Positions 54,780-62,124 of a DNA stretch of 64,000 nucleotides are shown piece by piece (the first letter of the stretch is position 1; each line of letters opens with the position of its first letter). The position numbers and the translations under genes are program-made. The stretch is from Pseudomonas marginalis (GTDB taxonomy: Bacteria > Pseudomonadota > Gammaproteobacteria > Pseudomonadales > Pseudomonadaceae), in assembly GCF_008692035.1 (NCBI RefSeq), contig NZ_VTFG01000001.1:3535501-3599500 (forward strand), given 5' to 3'. The notes below the pieces were generated by a model. It saw only the letters and a program-made list of their open reading frames with translations. It was not told the DNA's origin and searched no databases.

Positions 54780-56075
54780 ATGGACGTCACCGCAACCTTA
54801 AGCTTGGGCGATCCGCTGGAACCCGCACGCAAGGCCACCGCGCAAATGCTGCAAGAGCGCGAGCGCACGTTTTCGCTGCCGCAGCCGTTCTACTCTGATG
54901 AGCGGCTGTTTGATATCGACATGCAGGAGATCTTCCAGAAAGAGTGGTTGATCGCCGGCATGACCTGCGAGATCCCCAGCAAGGGCAACTACCTGACCCT
55001 GCAAGTGGGCAAGAACCCGATCATCGTGATCCGTGGCGCCGAAGGCGTGGTGCATGCGTTCCATAACGTGTGTCGCCACCGTGGCTCGCGCCTGTGCACC
55101 AGCGACAAGGGCAAGGTTGCCAAGCTGGTGTGCCACTACCACCAGTGGACCTACGAGCTGGACGGTCGCCTGCTGTTCGCCGGCACCGAGATGGGCGCCG
55201 ATTTCGACATGAAGCAATACGGCCTCAAGCCGGTGAACGTGAAGACCGCCGGCGGCTACATCTTCATCAGCCTGGCCGAGAACCCGCCGGCCATCGATGA
55301 TTTCCTGTCGACGCTGAACCACTACATGGAACCCTACGACATGGAGAACACCAAGGTGGCGGTGCAAACCACCTTGATGGAAAAGGCCAACTGGAAGCTG
55401 GTGCTGGAAAACAACCGCGAGTGCTACCACTGCAACGCGTCGCACCCCGAGCTGTTGAAAACCCTGCTGGAATGGGACGACGTCACCGACCCACGCGCCG
55501 ACCAGGCCTTCAAGGACCATGTCGCCGCTTCGGCCGCTGCCTGGGATGCCGAGAAGATCCCTTACGCCCACGCCAGCTTCGGCCTGCGTAACCGTATCGT
55601 GCGCATGCCGCTGCTCAAGGGCACCGTGTCGATGACCCTGGACGGCAAGCAGGGCTGCGCCAAGCTGATGGGCCGCATCAAGAACCCCGACCTCGGCTCG
55701 ATGCGCATCCTGCACCTGCCGCATTCCTGGAACCACTGCATGGGCGATCACATCATCGTGTTCACGGTGTGGCCGATCAGCGCCCAGGAAACCATGGTGA
55801 CCACCAAGTGGCTGGTGCACAAGGACGCCGTGGAAGGCGTGGACTACGACGTGGAGCGCATGCGCCAGGTATGGGACGCCACCAACGACCAGGACCGTCG
55901 CCTGGCCGAAGAGAACCAGCGCGGGATCAACTCCACCGCCTACCAGCCTGGCCCGTACTCCAAGACCTATGAGTTCGGCGTGGTGAACTTCGTGGACTGG
56001 TACAGCGAACGCATGTTGAACAACCTCGGCGCAGCCCCGGCGCCTTACCTGAAAGGCGTGGCTGCGCACGAGTAA
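54780..56075 (+). CDS. gbcA: Glycine betaine monooxygenase, Rieske oxygenase subunit
   Basis: A 431-residue ring-hydroxylating-type oxygenase alpha subunit. The Rieske centre has CRHRGSRLCTSD and VCHYHQWTYELDG (Cys-x-His and Cys-x2-His). The mononuclear iron site lies in LENNRECYHCNASHPEL. With GbcB it demethylates glycine betaine to dimethylglycine and formaldehyde. The start at 54780 has GAGGA upstream; a longer frame begins seven codons earlier without support. Known relatives are induced by the AraC-type regulator GbdR. Confidence 0.94.
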   Translation: MDVTATLSLGDPLEPARKATAQMLQERERTFSLPQPFYSDERLFDIDMQEIFQKEWLIAGMTCEIPSKGNYLTLQVGKNPIIVIRGAEGVVHAFHNVCRHRGSRLCTSDKGKVAKLVCHYHQWTYELDGRLLFAGTEMGADFDMKQYGLKPVNVKTAGGYIFISLAENPPAIDDFLSTLNHYMEPYDMENTKVAVQTTLMEKANWKLVLENNRECYHCNASHPELLKTLLEWDDVTDPRADQAFKDHVAASAAAWDAEKIPYAHASFGLRNRIVRMPLLKGTVSMTLDGKQGCAKLMGRIKNPDLGSMRILHLPHSWNHCMGDHIIVFTVWPISAQETMVTTKWLVHKDAVEGVDYDVERMRQVWDATNDQDRRLAEENQRGINSTAYQPGPYSKTYEFGVVNFVDWYSERMLNNLGAAPAPYLKGVAAHE

Positions 56076-56096
56076 CCGATACCCACAGCTCAAAAC

Positions 56097-56124
56097 TGTG
56101 GGAGGGGGCTTGCCCCCTCCCACA
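56097..56124. repeat. REP hairpin after gbcA
   Basis: TGTGGGAGGGGGCTTGCCCC continues into CTCCCACA, a self-complementary REP unit 22 bases past the gbcA stop. It is a likely end-of-transcript structure. Confidence 0.8.
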
Positions 56125-56205
56125 CTTGAACCTCACACTGCTTAATATTTGATCGACTGTCTCGCAGACCACTGCCAGCCTGCCCTCCAGCCTTTACCCA
56201 ACAAC

Positions 56206-56729
56206 TTATCCACAGAGCCACCCACAGCAATTGTGGGCAACTGCGCTATCCCATCAAAATTAATTGAAGAAAATCCGTGACTTATTCAAGTTGACGGTTC
56301 CAGCGGCATATTGATCATTTATTGATCAAAACCCTAAAGGCCACGTAGAACGTGACCTGTAGCGGTACGCAAACACCTTATCCACAGAACCGCCAACAGA
56401 CTTTGGGGGCAACTTCGGCAGCGCTGTGGAAAACCGCGTCAAACCTTCATATACCAAGGGTTTCAGCTATATTCCTGGGGTTTAACGGCAATTTGATCAA
56501 TAAACAACCAGACGACGGAAAGCCTCTATTCATAAGGCCTGTAGCGGATAGCAAACATCTTATCCACAGAAGCGCCAACAGACTTTGGGGGCAAGTCCGA
56601 ACACCGCTTCAACCTTATCCACACGAAAAAGCACCTAAAAACCGTGACTTAGCTTGGTTATTTTTCGTACAACGGCTTACAGACGTTGATTTACGGGGGT
56701 TGTGGAGACTCACGAACATCTTATCCACA
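56206..56729 (+). other. Array of DnaA boxes
   Basis: Perfect TTATCCACA boxes lie at 56206, 56378, 56560, 56615 and 56721, all on the plus strand. A relaxed box TTTTCCACA is on the minus strand at 56425-56433. The spacings 172, 182 and 161 bases separate the repeat-borne copies (56206, 56378, 56560, 56721). Strict 9-mers are expected about 0.5 times per 64 kb on both strands. Confidence 0.7.
56356..56599. repeat. Direct repeat of about 62 bp at 182-bp offset
   Basis: 56356-56417 and 56538-56599 align with only about eight differences (shared CCTGTAGCGG, GCAAACA, TTATCCACAGA, GCCAACAGACTTTGGGGGCA). More decayed copies surround the boxes at 56206 and 56721 (CACAG-x-TTGTGGG pattern). Confidence 0.8.
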
Positions 56730-56864
56730 GCTACGCTCACAGCGTTTGTGGGTAAACCCACAACCTGTACAAAAAACACCCAGCATCTACACTCATCCTT
56801 GCAGTCAATTCCATGGCCTGGGTTAACGCGGAAGTCCTTGGCAGCCTGATCGGGAGGAAGAACG

Positions 56865-57362
56865 GTGATGTGGCAGGGCAAGCCCAGCCATCACTGCGCC
56901 AAAGGTTTTACGCTGATTGAATTACTACTGACGCTGGCCCTGCTGGCCACGCTTGCGACAGTGGCTTATCCGCTGACAGCATTGATGGGTAAACGTGATC
57001 GAGAACTGGACCTGCAACGCTCGCTGCGGGAAATCCGGCGTGCGATCGATGCCTACAAAGACGCCAGTGACGATGGCCGCATTGAAAAGAGCATCACTGA
57101 CAGCGGTTATCCACCCTCCCTGCACGTATTGGTCGAGGGGGTGACGGACAAGACCAACCTTCAGGGCAACAAACTCTATTTCCTGCGACGCATTCCCCGC
57201 GATCCCGTGTGCGAGTGCCCTGAACGTGCGCCCGCAGAAACCTGGCAACTGCGCAGCTACAAGAGCACTGCGGATAACCCACAAGAGGGAGAAGATGTAT
57301 TCGACGTTTCATCCCGAAGCACCCGGGAGAGCTTGAATGGAACGTCATACAGCCAATGGTGA
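56865..57362 (+). CDS. Type II secretion-like pseudopilin 1
   Basis: A 165-residue pseudopilin with leader MWQGKPSHHCAKG and the prepilin processing site G/FTLIELLLTLALLATLAT (Glu at +5). The C-terminal part (RRIPRDPVCECPERAPAETW, then DVSSRSTRESLNGTSYSQW) matches the globular domain of GspG-like minor pseudopilins. GTG at 56865 or ATG at 56868 both sit near GGAGG; the first has the better spacing (7 bases). The gene overlaps the next by 26 bases. It is the first gene of the secretion cluster. Confidence 0.82.
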   Translation: MMWQGKPSHHCAKGFTLIELLLTLALLATLATVAYPLTALMGKRDRELDLQRSLREIRRAIDAYKDASDDGRIEKSITDSGYPPSLHVLVEGVTDKTNLQGNKLYFLRRIPRDPVCECPERAPAETWQLRSYKSTADNPQEGEDVFDVSSRSTRESLNGTSYSQW

Positions 57363-57717
57363 TCGGGGCTTTACCCTGATTGAGTTGCTGGTGGTCATGG
57401 CGATCATCGCCACCCTCATGACCCTGGTCACCCCGCAGTACTTCCGCCAGCACACCAAGGCCCAGGAAACCGTGCTGCGCCACAACCTGTCTTCCATTCG
57501 CCAGGCCCTGGACCAATACCGCGAGGACCACGGCGCCAACCCCGAGTCCCTGCAAGCCCTGGTCGACCGCCGCTACCTGCGCGAGATCCCCATGGACCCG
57601 CTGACCGGCAGGCGTGATACCTGGCAACTGCAACCTTCGGACGAACAAGGCCTGGGCGATGTACGCAGCGGTGCCACGGGGACCGACACGAACGGGAACG
57701 CTTATGCCGACTGGTAA
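57337..57717 (+). CDS. Type II secretion-like pseudopilin 2
   Basis: A 126-residue pseudopilin: leader MERHTANGDRG, processing site G/FTLIELLVVMAIIATLMT with Glu at +5, and a short globular domain ending RREI-like (YLREIPMDPLTGRRDTWQLQ; SGATGTDTNGNAYADW). It shares this tail with pseudopilin 1, showing the two are paralogues. It overlaps both neighbours, indicating translational coupling. Confidence 0.85.
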   Translation: MERHTANGDRGFTLIELLVVMAIIATLMTLVTPQYFRQHTKAQETVLRHNLSSIRQALDQYREDHGANPESLQALVDRRYLREIPMDPLTGRRDTWQLQPSDEQGLGDVRSGATGTDTNGNAYADW

Positions 57718-58210
57718 GCACAGCCAGCAGGGCTCGGTGTTCATGGGCATGTTGGTGACAGTGGCGGTGGTGGCCGTGATGCTGATGGAAGTCGGCACCC
57801 TGTGGTCCAGCGTGCTGCAGCGCGAACGCGAGCTGGAACTGCTGGCGCGGGGCAATGAAATCCGCCGGGCGATCGGCCTGTACTACGCCGCCGGCAATAC
57901 CTACCCCAGGTCCCTCGAAGACCTGCTGCTCGACCGTCGCCAGCCCACCCCCCAGCGCTATCTGCGCCGCGCCTATACCGACCCGCTGACCGGCGACGCC
58001 GAGTGGGGCGTGGTGGCCGGGCCCGGCGAAAGCATCATGGGTGTGTTCAGCACGGCAAAGGGCACACCGTTCAAACAAGGCAACTTTTCAGTCATCAACC
58101 AGAGTTTTACAGGACAAGGCAGTTATCAAGGGTGGGTGTTTCTGTTTGGCCCTGGGCAGAACAACCCTGCAACCCGCATCGCTCCCAAGGGAGATCAACT
58201 GAGCAAATGA
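57704..58210 (+). CDS. Pseudopilin-like protein 3, lacking Glu at +5
   Basis: A 168-residue protein with one N-terminal helix (GSVFMGMLVTVAVVAVMLME) after the short leader MPTGKHSQQ. The Gly/Ser junction and helix resemble a prepilin, but the invariant Glu at +5 is replaced by a small residue, as in the GspK type of tip pseudopilin. The globular part keeps RRAYTDPLTGDAEWGVV like its neighbours. ATG at 57704 overlaps pseudopilin 2 by 14 bases. Whether it is processed by the prepilin peptidase is uncertain. Confidence 0.75.
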   Translation: MPTGKHSQQGSVFMGMLVTVAVVAVMLMEVGTLWSSVLQRERELELLARGNEIRRAIGLYYAAGNTYPRSLEDLLLDRRQPTPQRYLRRAYTDPLTGDAEWGVVAGPGESIMGVFSTAKGTPFKQGNFSVINQSFTGQGSYQGWVFLFGPGQNNPATRIAPKGDQLSK

Positions 58211-58284
58211 TGCCGATTGAATAAGCACACTGATCGTTCCAGCCGTTCGGAACTTATTTAGCTGAACTGAAGGCGGACTAAAAC

Positions 58285-59829
58285 ATGGATAACTTACAGC
58301 GATATATGGCATACCTCATCAGGTGGATGCTGACGGCACTATTACTGATTCCGGCAGTAGGATGGACACATGGAATGCTGGACTACCCCAATACTCGACA
58401 AGGCATATGCATATCAGCGGGTAATTACTCATGGCCGCCCGACGGTTCAGGTATAACACCTGGTGCGTGTAAAACAGCAGCGATGATTTGGTCTAACCCG
58501 GCTGATCGTCTGTACCCTCTCTCACACTGGCATGAGTTTGCCAATAACGTAGCCGGTCATAGAGACTTGGAAAAACTCAAAGCACATATCGCGGATGGAA
58601 CGCTTTGCTCAGCAGGCGACCCAAAAAAAAGAGGCTTCGACTTGGCTCTTCCGGATTGGCAGAAAACCCCGGTGCATGTCGTCAATGGAAAAATGACGGT
58701 ACGTATCGTGGGCTCACAGCCCCACGTACCCAGCTACGTCAGGGTGTTTCTGACCCGTCCCGGTTACCGTGCTATAGCACCATTGAGATGGGACGATCTC
58801 CAATTAATACACACAGAAGAACTCAGCAGCTATCGTACTGACTGGACAGCAAGTGTCGCGCCAAAACCCGCATTTGTACCGACCCCCATCGGTTTCTTCC
58901 AGTTCGATGTCCCCGTGCCCAACGGGCAGACCGGCGAAGCGATCCTTTATACCTACTGGCAGCGAGAAGATACCGGTAACGAGGGATTCGGCAATTGTGC
59001 CGACATCACATTTGGCGGCACCGTTATTCCAGCCCCTTGGACACCAAAGGGTCCATTCATTGCTTCCGATATAGCTCCCAAACCGGATGAGACCGTCAGA
59101 GTTCGCGTATTCGGGAGCACCAGAGGCTTCGTCGAAATCGTGGATGAGTCAGTAAAAATCACCGCTGCCAATGAAGCACCGGCACAGTGGGGGCTGGAAC
59201 TGAAGAACCTTCTGGCCAAACACGGGCAGATTGTTCAAGTCGGTGTATTGACGGGAAACAGCGTGGTCTTTGATCCAAATAACATGGCAGTGAACCAATT
59301 TTATGTTGCCGATAAGGACCATGCCGTCCAGATGTCGGTGATAGGCGGCGGAACCGACCCTGGGGATCCCCCACCCGTCATCCAAATCACAGGCCCAACG
59401 TTATTGAAGTCGAAGCAAGCATTCACATTCATTGGTTCGGTATCGTCAGGAAGCAGTAGACAATTTATCTATCATTGGGCAGTTCCTGGGATGAAAGAGC
59501 CTTACAACGAACTGACCGTCAGAGGGAATGCCTTAGACGCCATAGGGGAGCCAACACGCTCAATAGCACGCCTGAACGTGATCGACCCTGTAAATAATAA
59601 AAGTTACCAGAAGGAGTTTGAATTTACCGTTGAACCAGACGATGGCGGCGGGGAGTACCCGGCCTACAAAGAAGGCACTGCGTACAAGGCCGGCGACATC
59701 GTGAGCAATAACGGCAAAAACTATAAGTGCAAACCTCACCCCTACACCGCGTGGTGCGCAGGCGCCGCCTGGGCGTATGCCCCCGGCACGGGCACAGCGT
59801 GGGACCAGGCCTGGGACGAAGTTCGATGA
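58285..59829 (+). CDS. Chitin-active lytic polysaccharide monooxygenase (AA10) with chitin-binding domain
   Basis: A 514-residue secreted protein. The signal peptide (residues 1-28, WMLTALLLIPAVGWT) leaves His29 (HGMLDYPNTRQG) as the N-terminal copper ligand of the AA10 histidine brace. The second ligand is His147 in VGSQPHVPSYVRVFLTRPGY, and LYTYWQREDTGNEGFGNCAD is the conserved core block. Middle domains (about 255-450) resemble GbpA-type modules. A C-terminal CBM5/12-like domain (about 457-514, YKEGTAYKAGDIVSNNGKNY) binds chitin. It cleaves crystalline chitin oxidatively. Base composition is clearly more AT-rich than the flanking secretion genes, suggesting acquisition. Location makes it a candidate substrate of this secretion system. 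Confidence 0.88.
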   Translation: MDNLQRYMAYLIRWMLTALLLIPAVGWTHGMLDYPNTRQGICISAGNYSWPPDGSGITPGACKTAAMIWSNPADRLYPLSHWHEFANNVAGHRDLEKLKAHIADGTLCSAGDPKKRGFDLALPDWQKTPVHVVNGKMTVRIVGSQPHVPSYVRVFLTRPGYRAIAPLRWDDLQLIHTEELSSYRTDWTASVAPKPAFVPTPIGFFQFDVPVPNGQTGEAILYTYWQREDTGNEGFGNCADITFGGTVIPAPWTPKGPFIASDIAPKPDETVRVRVFGSTRGFVEIVDESVKITAANEAPAQWGLELKNLLAKHGQIVQVGVLTGNSVVFDPNNMAVNQFYVADKDHAVQMSVIGGGTDPGDPPPVIQITGPTLLKSKQAFTFIGSVSSGSSRQFIYHWAVPGMKEPYNELTVRGNALDAIGEPTRSIARLNVIDPVNNKSYQKEFEFTVEPDDGGGEYPAYKEGTAYKAGDIVSNNGKNYKCKPHPYTAWCAGAAWAYAPGTGTAWDQAWDEVR

Positions 59830-59882
59830 CCCGCTCGAACGCATATTCAGTTACTGGATAAGCATAAGAGCCAAACGTTATA

Positions 59883-59903
59883 GGGCGCCTCACGGCGCCT
59901 TAT
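59883..59903 (+). terminator. Weak terminator-like hairpin after the LPMO gene
   Basis: GGGCGCC-TCAC-GGCGCC forms a short GC stem followed by TTATAT, about 55 bases past the stop. Confidence 0.45.
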
Positions 59904-60041
59904 ATCGAGCAACGCTACAGTTGAAGATGTACTTGAATTGAAAAGGTTCTAACGCAGTCCTACCGGCGGTGCCCGCTTCACAGCGGGCCGGGAGAGTTAT
60001 ACACAACCGCCGTACCTTGGCACTCCCAACAGGGTATTTCC

Positions 60042-60473
60042 ATGCGTATTCACTCATTTATCCACAGCCCCCAGCGTGCCTTCACCTTGCTGGAGCTGCT
60101 GGTCGTCCTGCTGATCATCGCCCTGCTCGCCGGCTACGTCGGCCCGAAGATGTTCGACCGCCTGGAACTGGCCAAGGTACAAACCGCACAGGGCCAGATG
60201 AAAGCCCTTGCCGATGCCTTGAACCAGTACCGCCTGGACAACGGCAACTACCCCGACGAAACCCTGGGCCTCGACGCCCTCACCGCCCGGCCCGCCACCG
60301 CCAGCCATTGGCAGGGCCCCTATGTGAAGACGCTGCCGCCAGACCCTTGGGGCAACCCGTATCTCTACAAGAACCCCGGCACACCGCCCAACGATGCGGA
60401 GATCATCTGCCTGGGCCGTGACGGCAAGGCCGGCGGGGTGAATACCTACGCCGACATTGTGTACGGCCTGTGA
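60042..60473 (+). CDS. gspG: Type II secretion major pseudopilin GspG
   Basis: A 143-residue GspG. The leader ends at PQRA/FTLLELLVVLLIIALLAGYV (Glu at +5; Ala rather than Gly at -1). The globular domain has LNQYRLDNGNYPDETLGLDA, LPPDPWGNPYLYKNPG and the calcium-site end DAEIICLGRDGKAGG. It is the main subunit of the secretion pseudopilus. A DnaA-like TTATCCACA occurs inside its leader codons by coincidence. The next gene begins two bases after its stop. Confidence 0.92.
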   Translation: MRIHSFIHSPQRAFTLLELLVVLLIIALLAGYVGPKMFDRLELAKVQTAQGQMKALADALNQYRLDNGNYPDETLGLDALTARPATASHWQGPYVKTLPPDPWGNPYLYKNPGTPPNDAEIICLGRDGKAGGVNTYADIVYGL

Positions 60474-60474
60474 C

Positions 60475-60939
60475 ATGCACACGCTGCGGCGGGTCCTGAT
60501 ACTGCTGTGCCTCACGGGTACCGCACAGGCCAACTGCTGGCAACTGGCAGCCAGCCGCTACCACGTCGACCCGCTGTTGCTGTACGCCATCGCCAAGGTC
60601 GAATCCGGCCTCAACCCCAGCGCACGCAACCTCAACAGCGATGGCAGCCAGGATATCGGCCTGATGCAAATCAACAGCCGCCACTTGCCCGCACTGGCCC
60701 GGTTCGGTATCACCGAGCAGCACCTGATCACCCAGCCCTGCACCAGCGTCATGGTGGGCGCGTGGATTCTTGCCGGGTTTATCCGCGAGCAGGGTTATGG
60801 CTGGCAGGCCGTGGGCGCCTATAACGCCGGGGCCAAGCCGGACCGGGAAGCACGGCGCTCACGCTACGCCCTGGCGGTGTGGCGTTACTACGCGGTGTTG
60901 TTGCAACAGCGCCAACAACGGGCGGGGCAAATGCCATGA
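60475..60939 (+). CDS. Lytic transglycosylase (Slt-type), secretion-cluster associated
   Basis: A 154-residue exported protein. A signal peptide (RRVLILLCLTGTAQA) precedes a goose-lysozyme-like SLT domain with catalytic Glu in YAIAKVESGLNPSARN and supporting blocks QDIGLMQINSRHLPALA and VGAYNAGAKPDREARRS. It cleaves peptidoglycan glycan strands. Similar small transglycosylases (IpgF/PilT-like type) open the wall for secretion machines. It sits between gspG and gspF, overlapping gspF by four bases. Confidence 0.9.
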   Translation: MHTLRRVLILLCLTGTAQANCWQLAASRYHVDPLLLYAIAKVESGLNPSARNLNSDGSQDIGLMQINSRHLPALARFGITEQHLITQPCTSVMVGAWILAGFIREQGYGWQAVGAYNAGAKPDREARRSRYALAVWRYYAVLLQQRQQRAGQMP

Positions 60940-62120
60940 CCGACGTTGACGTGCGCATCATCCGTGACGGCCATGTGCAGACCCTGCGCCTGCAAGCCGT
61001 TGACGTCGCCCAGGCGCGCCAGCAACTGCAGGCCGACGGCGCCCAGGTCATCTCGCTGAAAGCCCGCCGCCCACTCAAACTCCCCAGCCGCCGCAGTACG
61101 TTCGCCCTCGGCCTGTTTATCCAGGAGCTGGTAGTCCTGCTCGATGCCGGCCTGGTGCTGGTGGAAGCCGTGGAGACCCTGCGCGACAAGGCGCCCGCCG
61201 GCATCAACCGGCAGGTCATGAGCGAGCTGCTCGCCTCGATGTATGAGGGCAACTCGCTGTCCAGGGCGATGCTGCTCAAGCCGCAGACCTTCCCGCCGCT
61301 GTTGATTGCCACGGTGGCGTCCTCGGAACACAGCGGCCAATTGGCCGTGGCCCTGCGCCGTTACCATCATTTTGAAGCCCACCTGGCAACCGTGAAGAAG
61401 CGCGTCAGCGGCGCCCTGATGTACCCCTTGGTGGTACTCAGCGTTGGCGCGTTGATCCTGCTGTTCCTGCTGTTCTTCGTGATCCCGCGCTTTGCCTCGG
61501 TGTTCGACGCCGTGGCCGACCTGCCGGCCACGGCACGCTTTATGGTGTGGTGGGGCGCACTGGTAGACGCGCACGGCATGGAGTTGTTGCTTGGCCTGGT
61601 GCTGGCGATTGCCGCGCTGGTGCTGTTGTTGCGCAGCGCCGGCTTCAAGCGCCGCATCGCCCAGCTGTTCTGGAAGATCCCCAGCCTGGGCGCCCAGCGC
61701 ACGCTGTTTATCCTCGCGCGCTTTTATCGCACCGCCGGCATGTTGCTGATGGGCGGCATGCCGGTGGTTACTGCGGTGGAGCTGTCCGGTGCGCTGCTGC
61801 CCGTGGAACACCAGGCGGACCTGCGCCAGGCCATGACCGACATCCAGGCCGGCCAGCCACTGTCCACTGCCCTCGCCCGCCATCGATTGACCACCGCCGT
61901 CGCCGAACGCCTGCTACGCGTGGGTGAACAAAGCGGCGAGCTGGCGGCGATGTGCGAGCGCATCGCGCAGTTCCACGATGAAGCGCTGGAGCGTGCCATC
62001 GAGCTGTTCAGCAAGGTCTTCGAGCCCTTGTTGATGCTGGTGGTGGGCGGGCTGATCGGCCTGATCGTGTTCATGCTGTACATGCCGATTTTCGAACTGG
62101 CGGGCTCCATCCAGGGGTAG
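60936..62120 (+). CDS. gspF: Type II secretion inner-membrane platform protein GspF
   Basis: A 394-residue GspF with two duplicated T2SSF domains, the first about 50-180 and the second about 260-385. Three membrane helices are visible, near 160-185 (LMYPLVVLSVGALILLFLLF), 210-230 (LLLGLVLAIAALVLLL) and 365-385 (LLMLVVGGLIGLIVFMLYMP). It couples the GspE ATPase to pseudopilus assembly. The start at 60936 is inside the ATGA overlap with the transglycosylase gene; an in-frame start 57 bases earlier is less likely. Confidence 0.93.
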   Translation: MTDVDVRIIRDGHVQTLRLQAVDVAQARQQLQADGAQVISLKARRPLKLPSRRSTFALGLFIQELVVLLDAGLVLVEAVETLRDKAPAGINRQVMSELLASMYEGNSLSRAMLLKPQTFPPLLIATVASSEHSGQLAVALRRYHHFEAHLATVKKRVSGALMYPLVVLSVGALILLFLLFFVIPRFASVFDAVADLPATARFMVWWGALVDAHGMELLLGLVLAIAALVLLLRSAGFKRRIAQLFWKIPSLGAQRTLFILARFYRTAGMLLMGGMPVVTAVELSGALLPVEHQADLRQAMTDIQAGQPLSTALARHRLTTAVAERLLRVGEQSGELAAMCERIAQFHDEALERAIELFSKVFEPLLMLVVGGLIGLIVFMLYMPIFELAGSIQG

Positions 62121-62124
62121 TGCG

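Larger units (their letters stand above)
56076..56864. other. 789-bp gene-free region with repeats and DnaA boxes
   Basis: It starts with a REP hairpin, then carries about four diverged copies of a 160-180-bp unit, each with a TTATCCACA box. AT-rich segments (for example TTGATCATTTATTGATCAA near 56311) lie between copies. The only open frame of size, at 56352-56849, simply translates the repeats and lacks a ribosome-binding site. No RNA gene was recognised. Confidence 0.7.

Noticed and set aside
56206..56729. DnaA-box cluster as the chromosomal origin
   Set aside because: dnaA, dnaN, rpmH and gidA are absent nearby, and the boxes sit in a simple repeat without a clear unwinding element.
56352..56849. 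Open frame of 165 codons through the DnaA-box repeats
   Set aside because: It only translates the tandem repeat (for example TPYPQNRQQTLG and HLIHRSANRLWG), has no ribosome-binding site and no normal codon bias.
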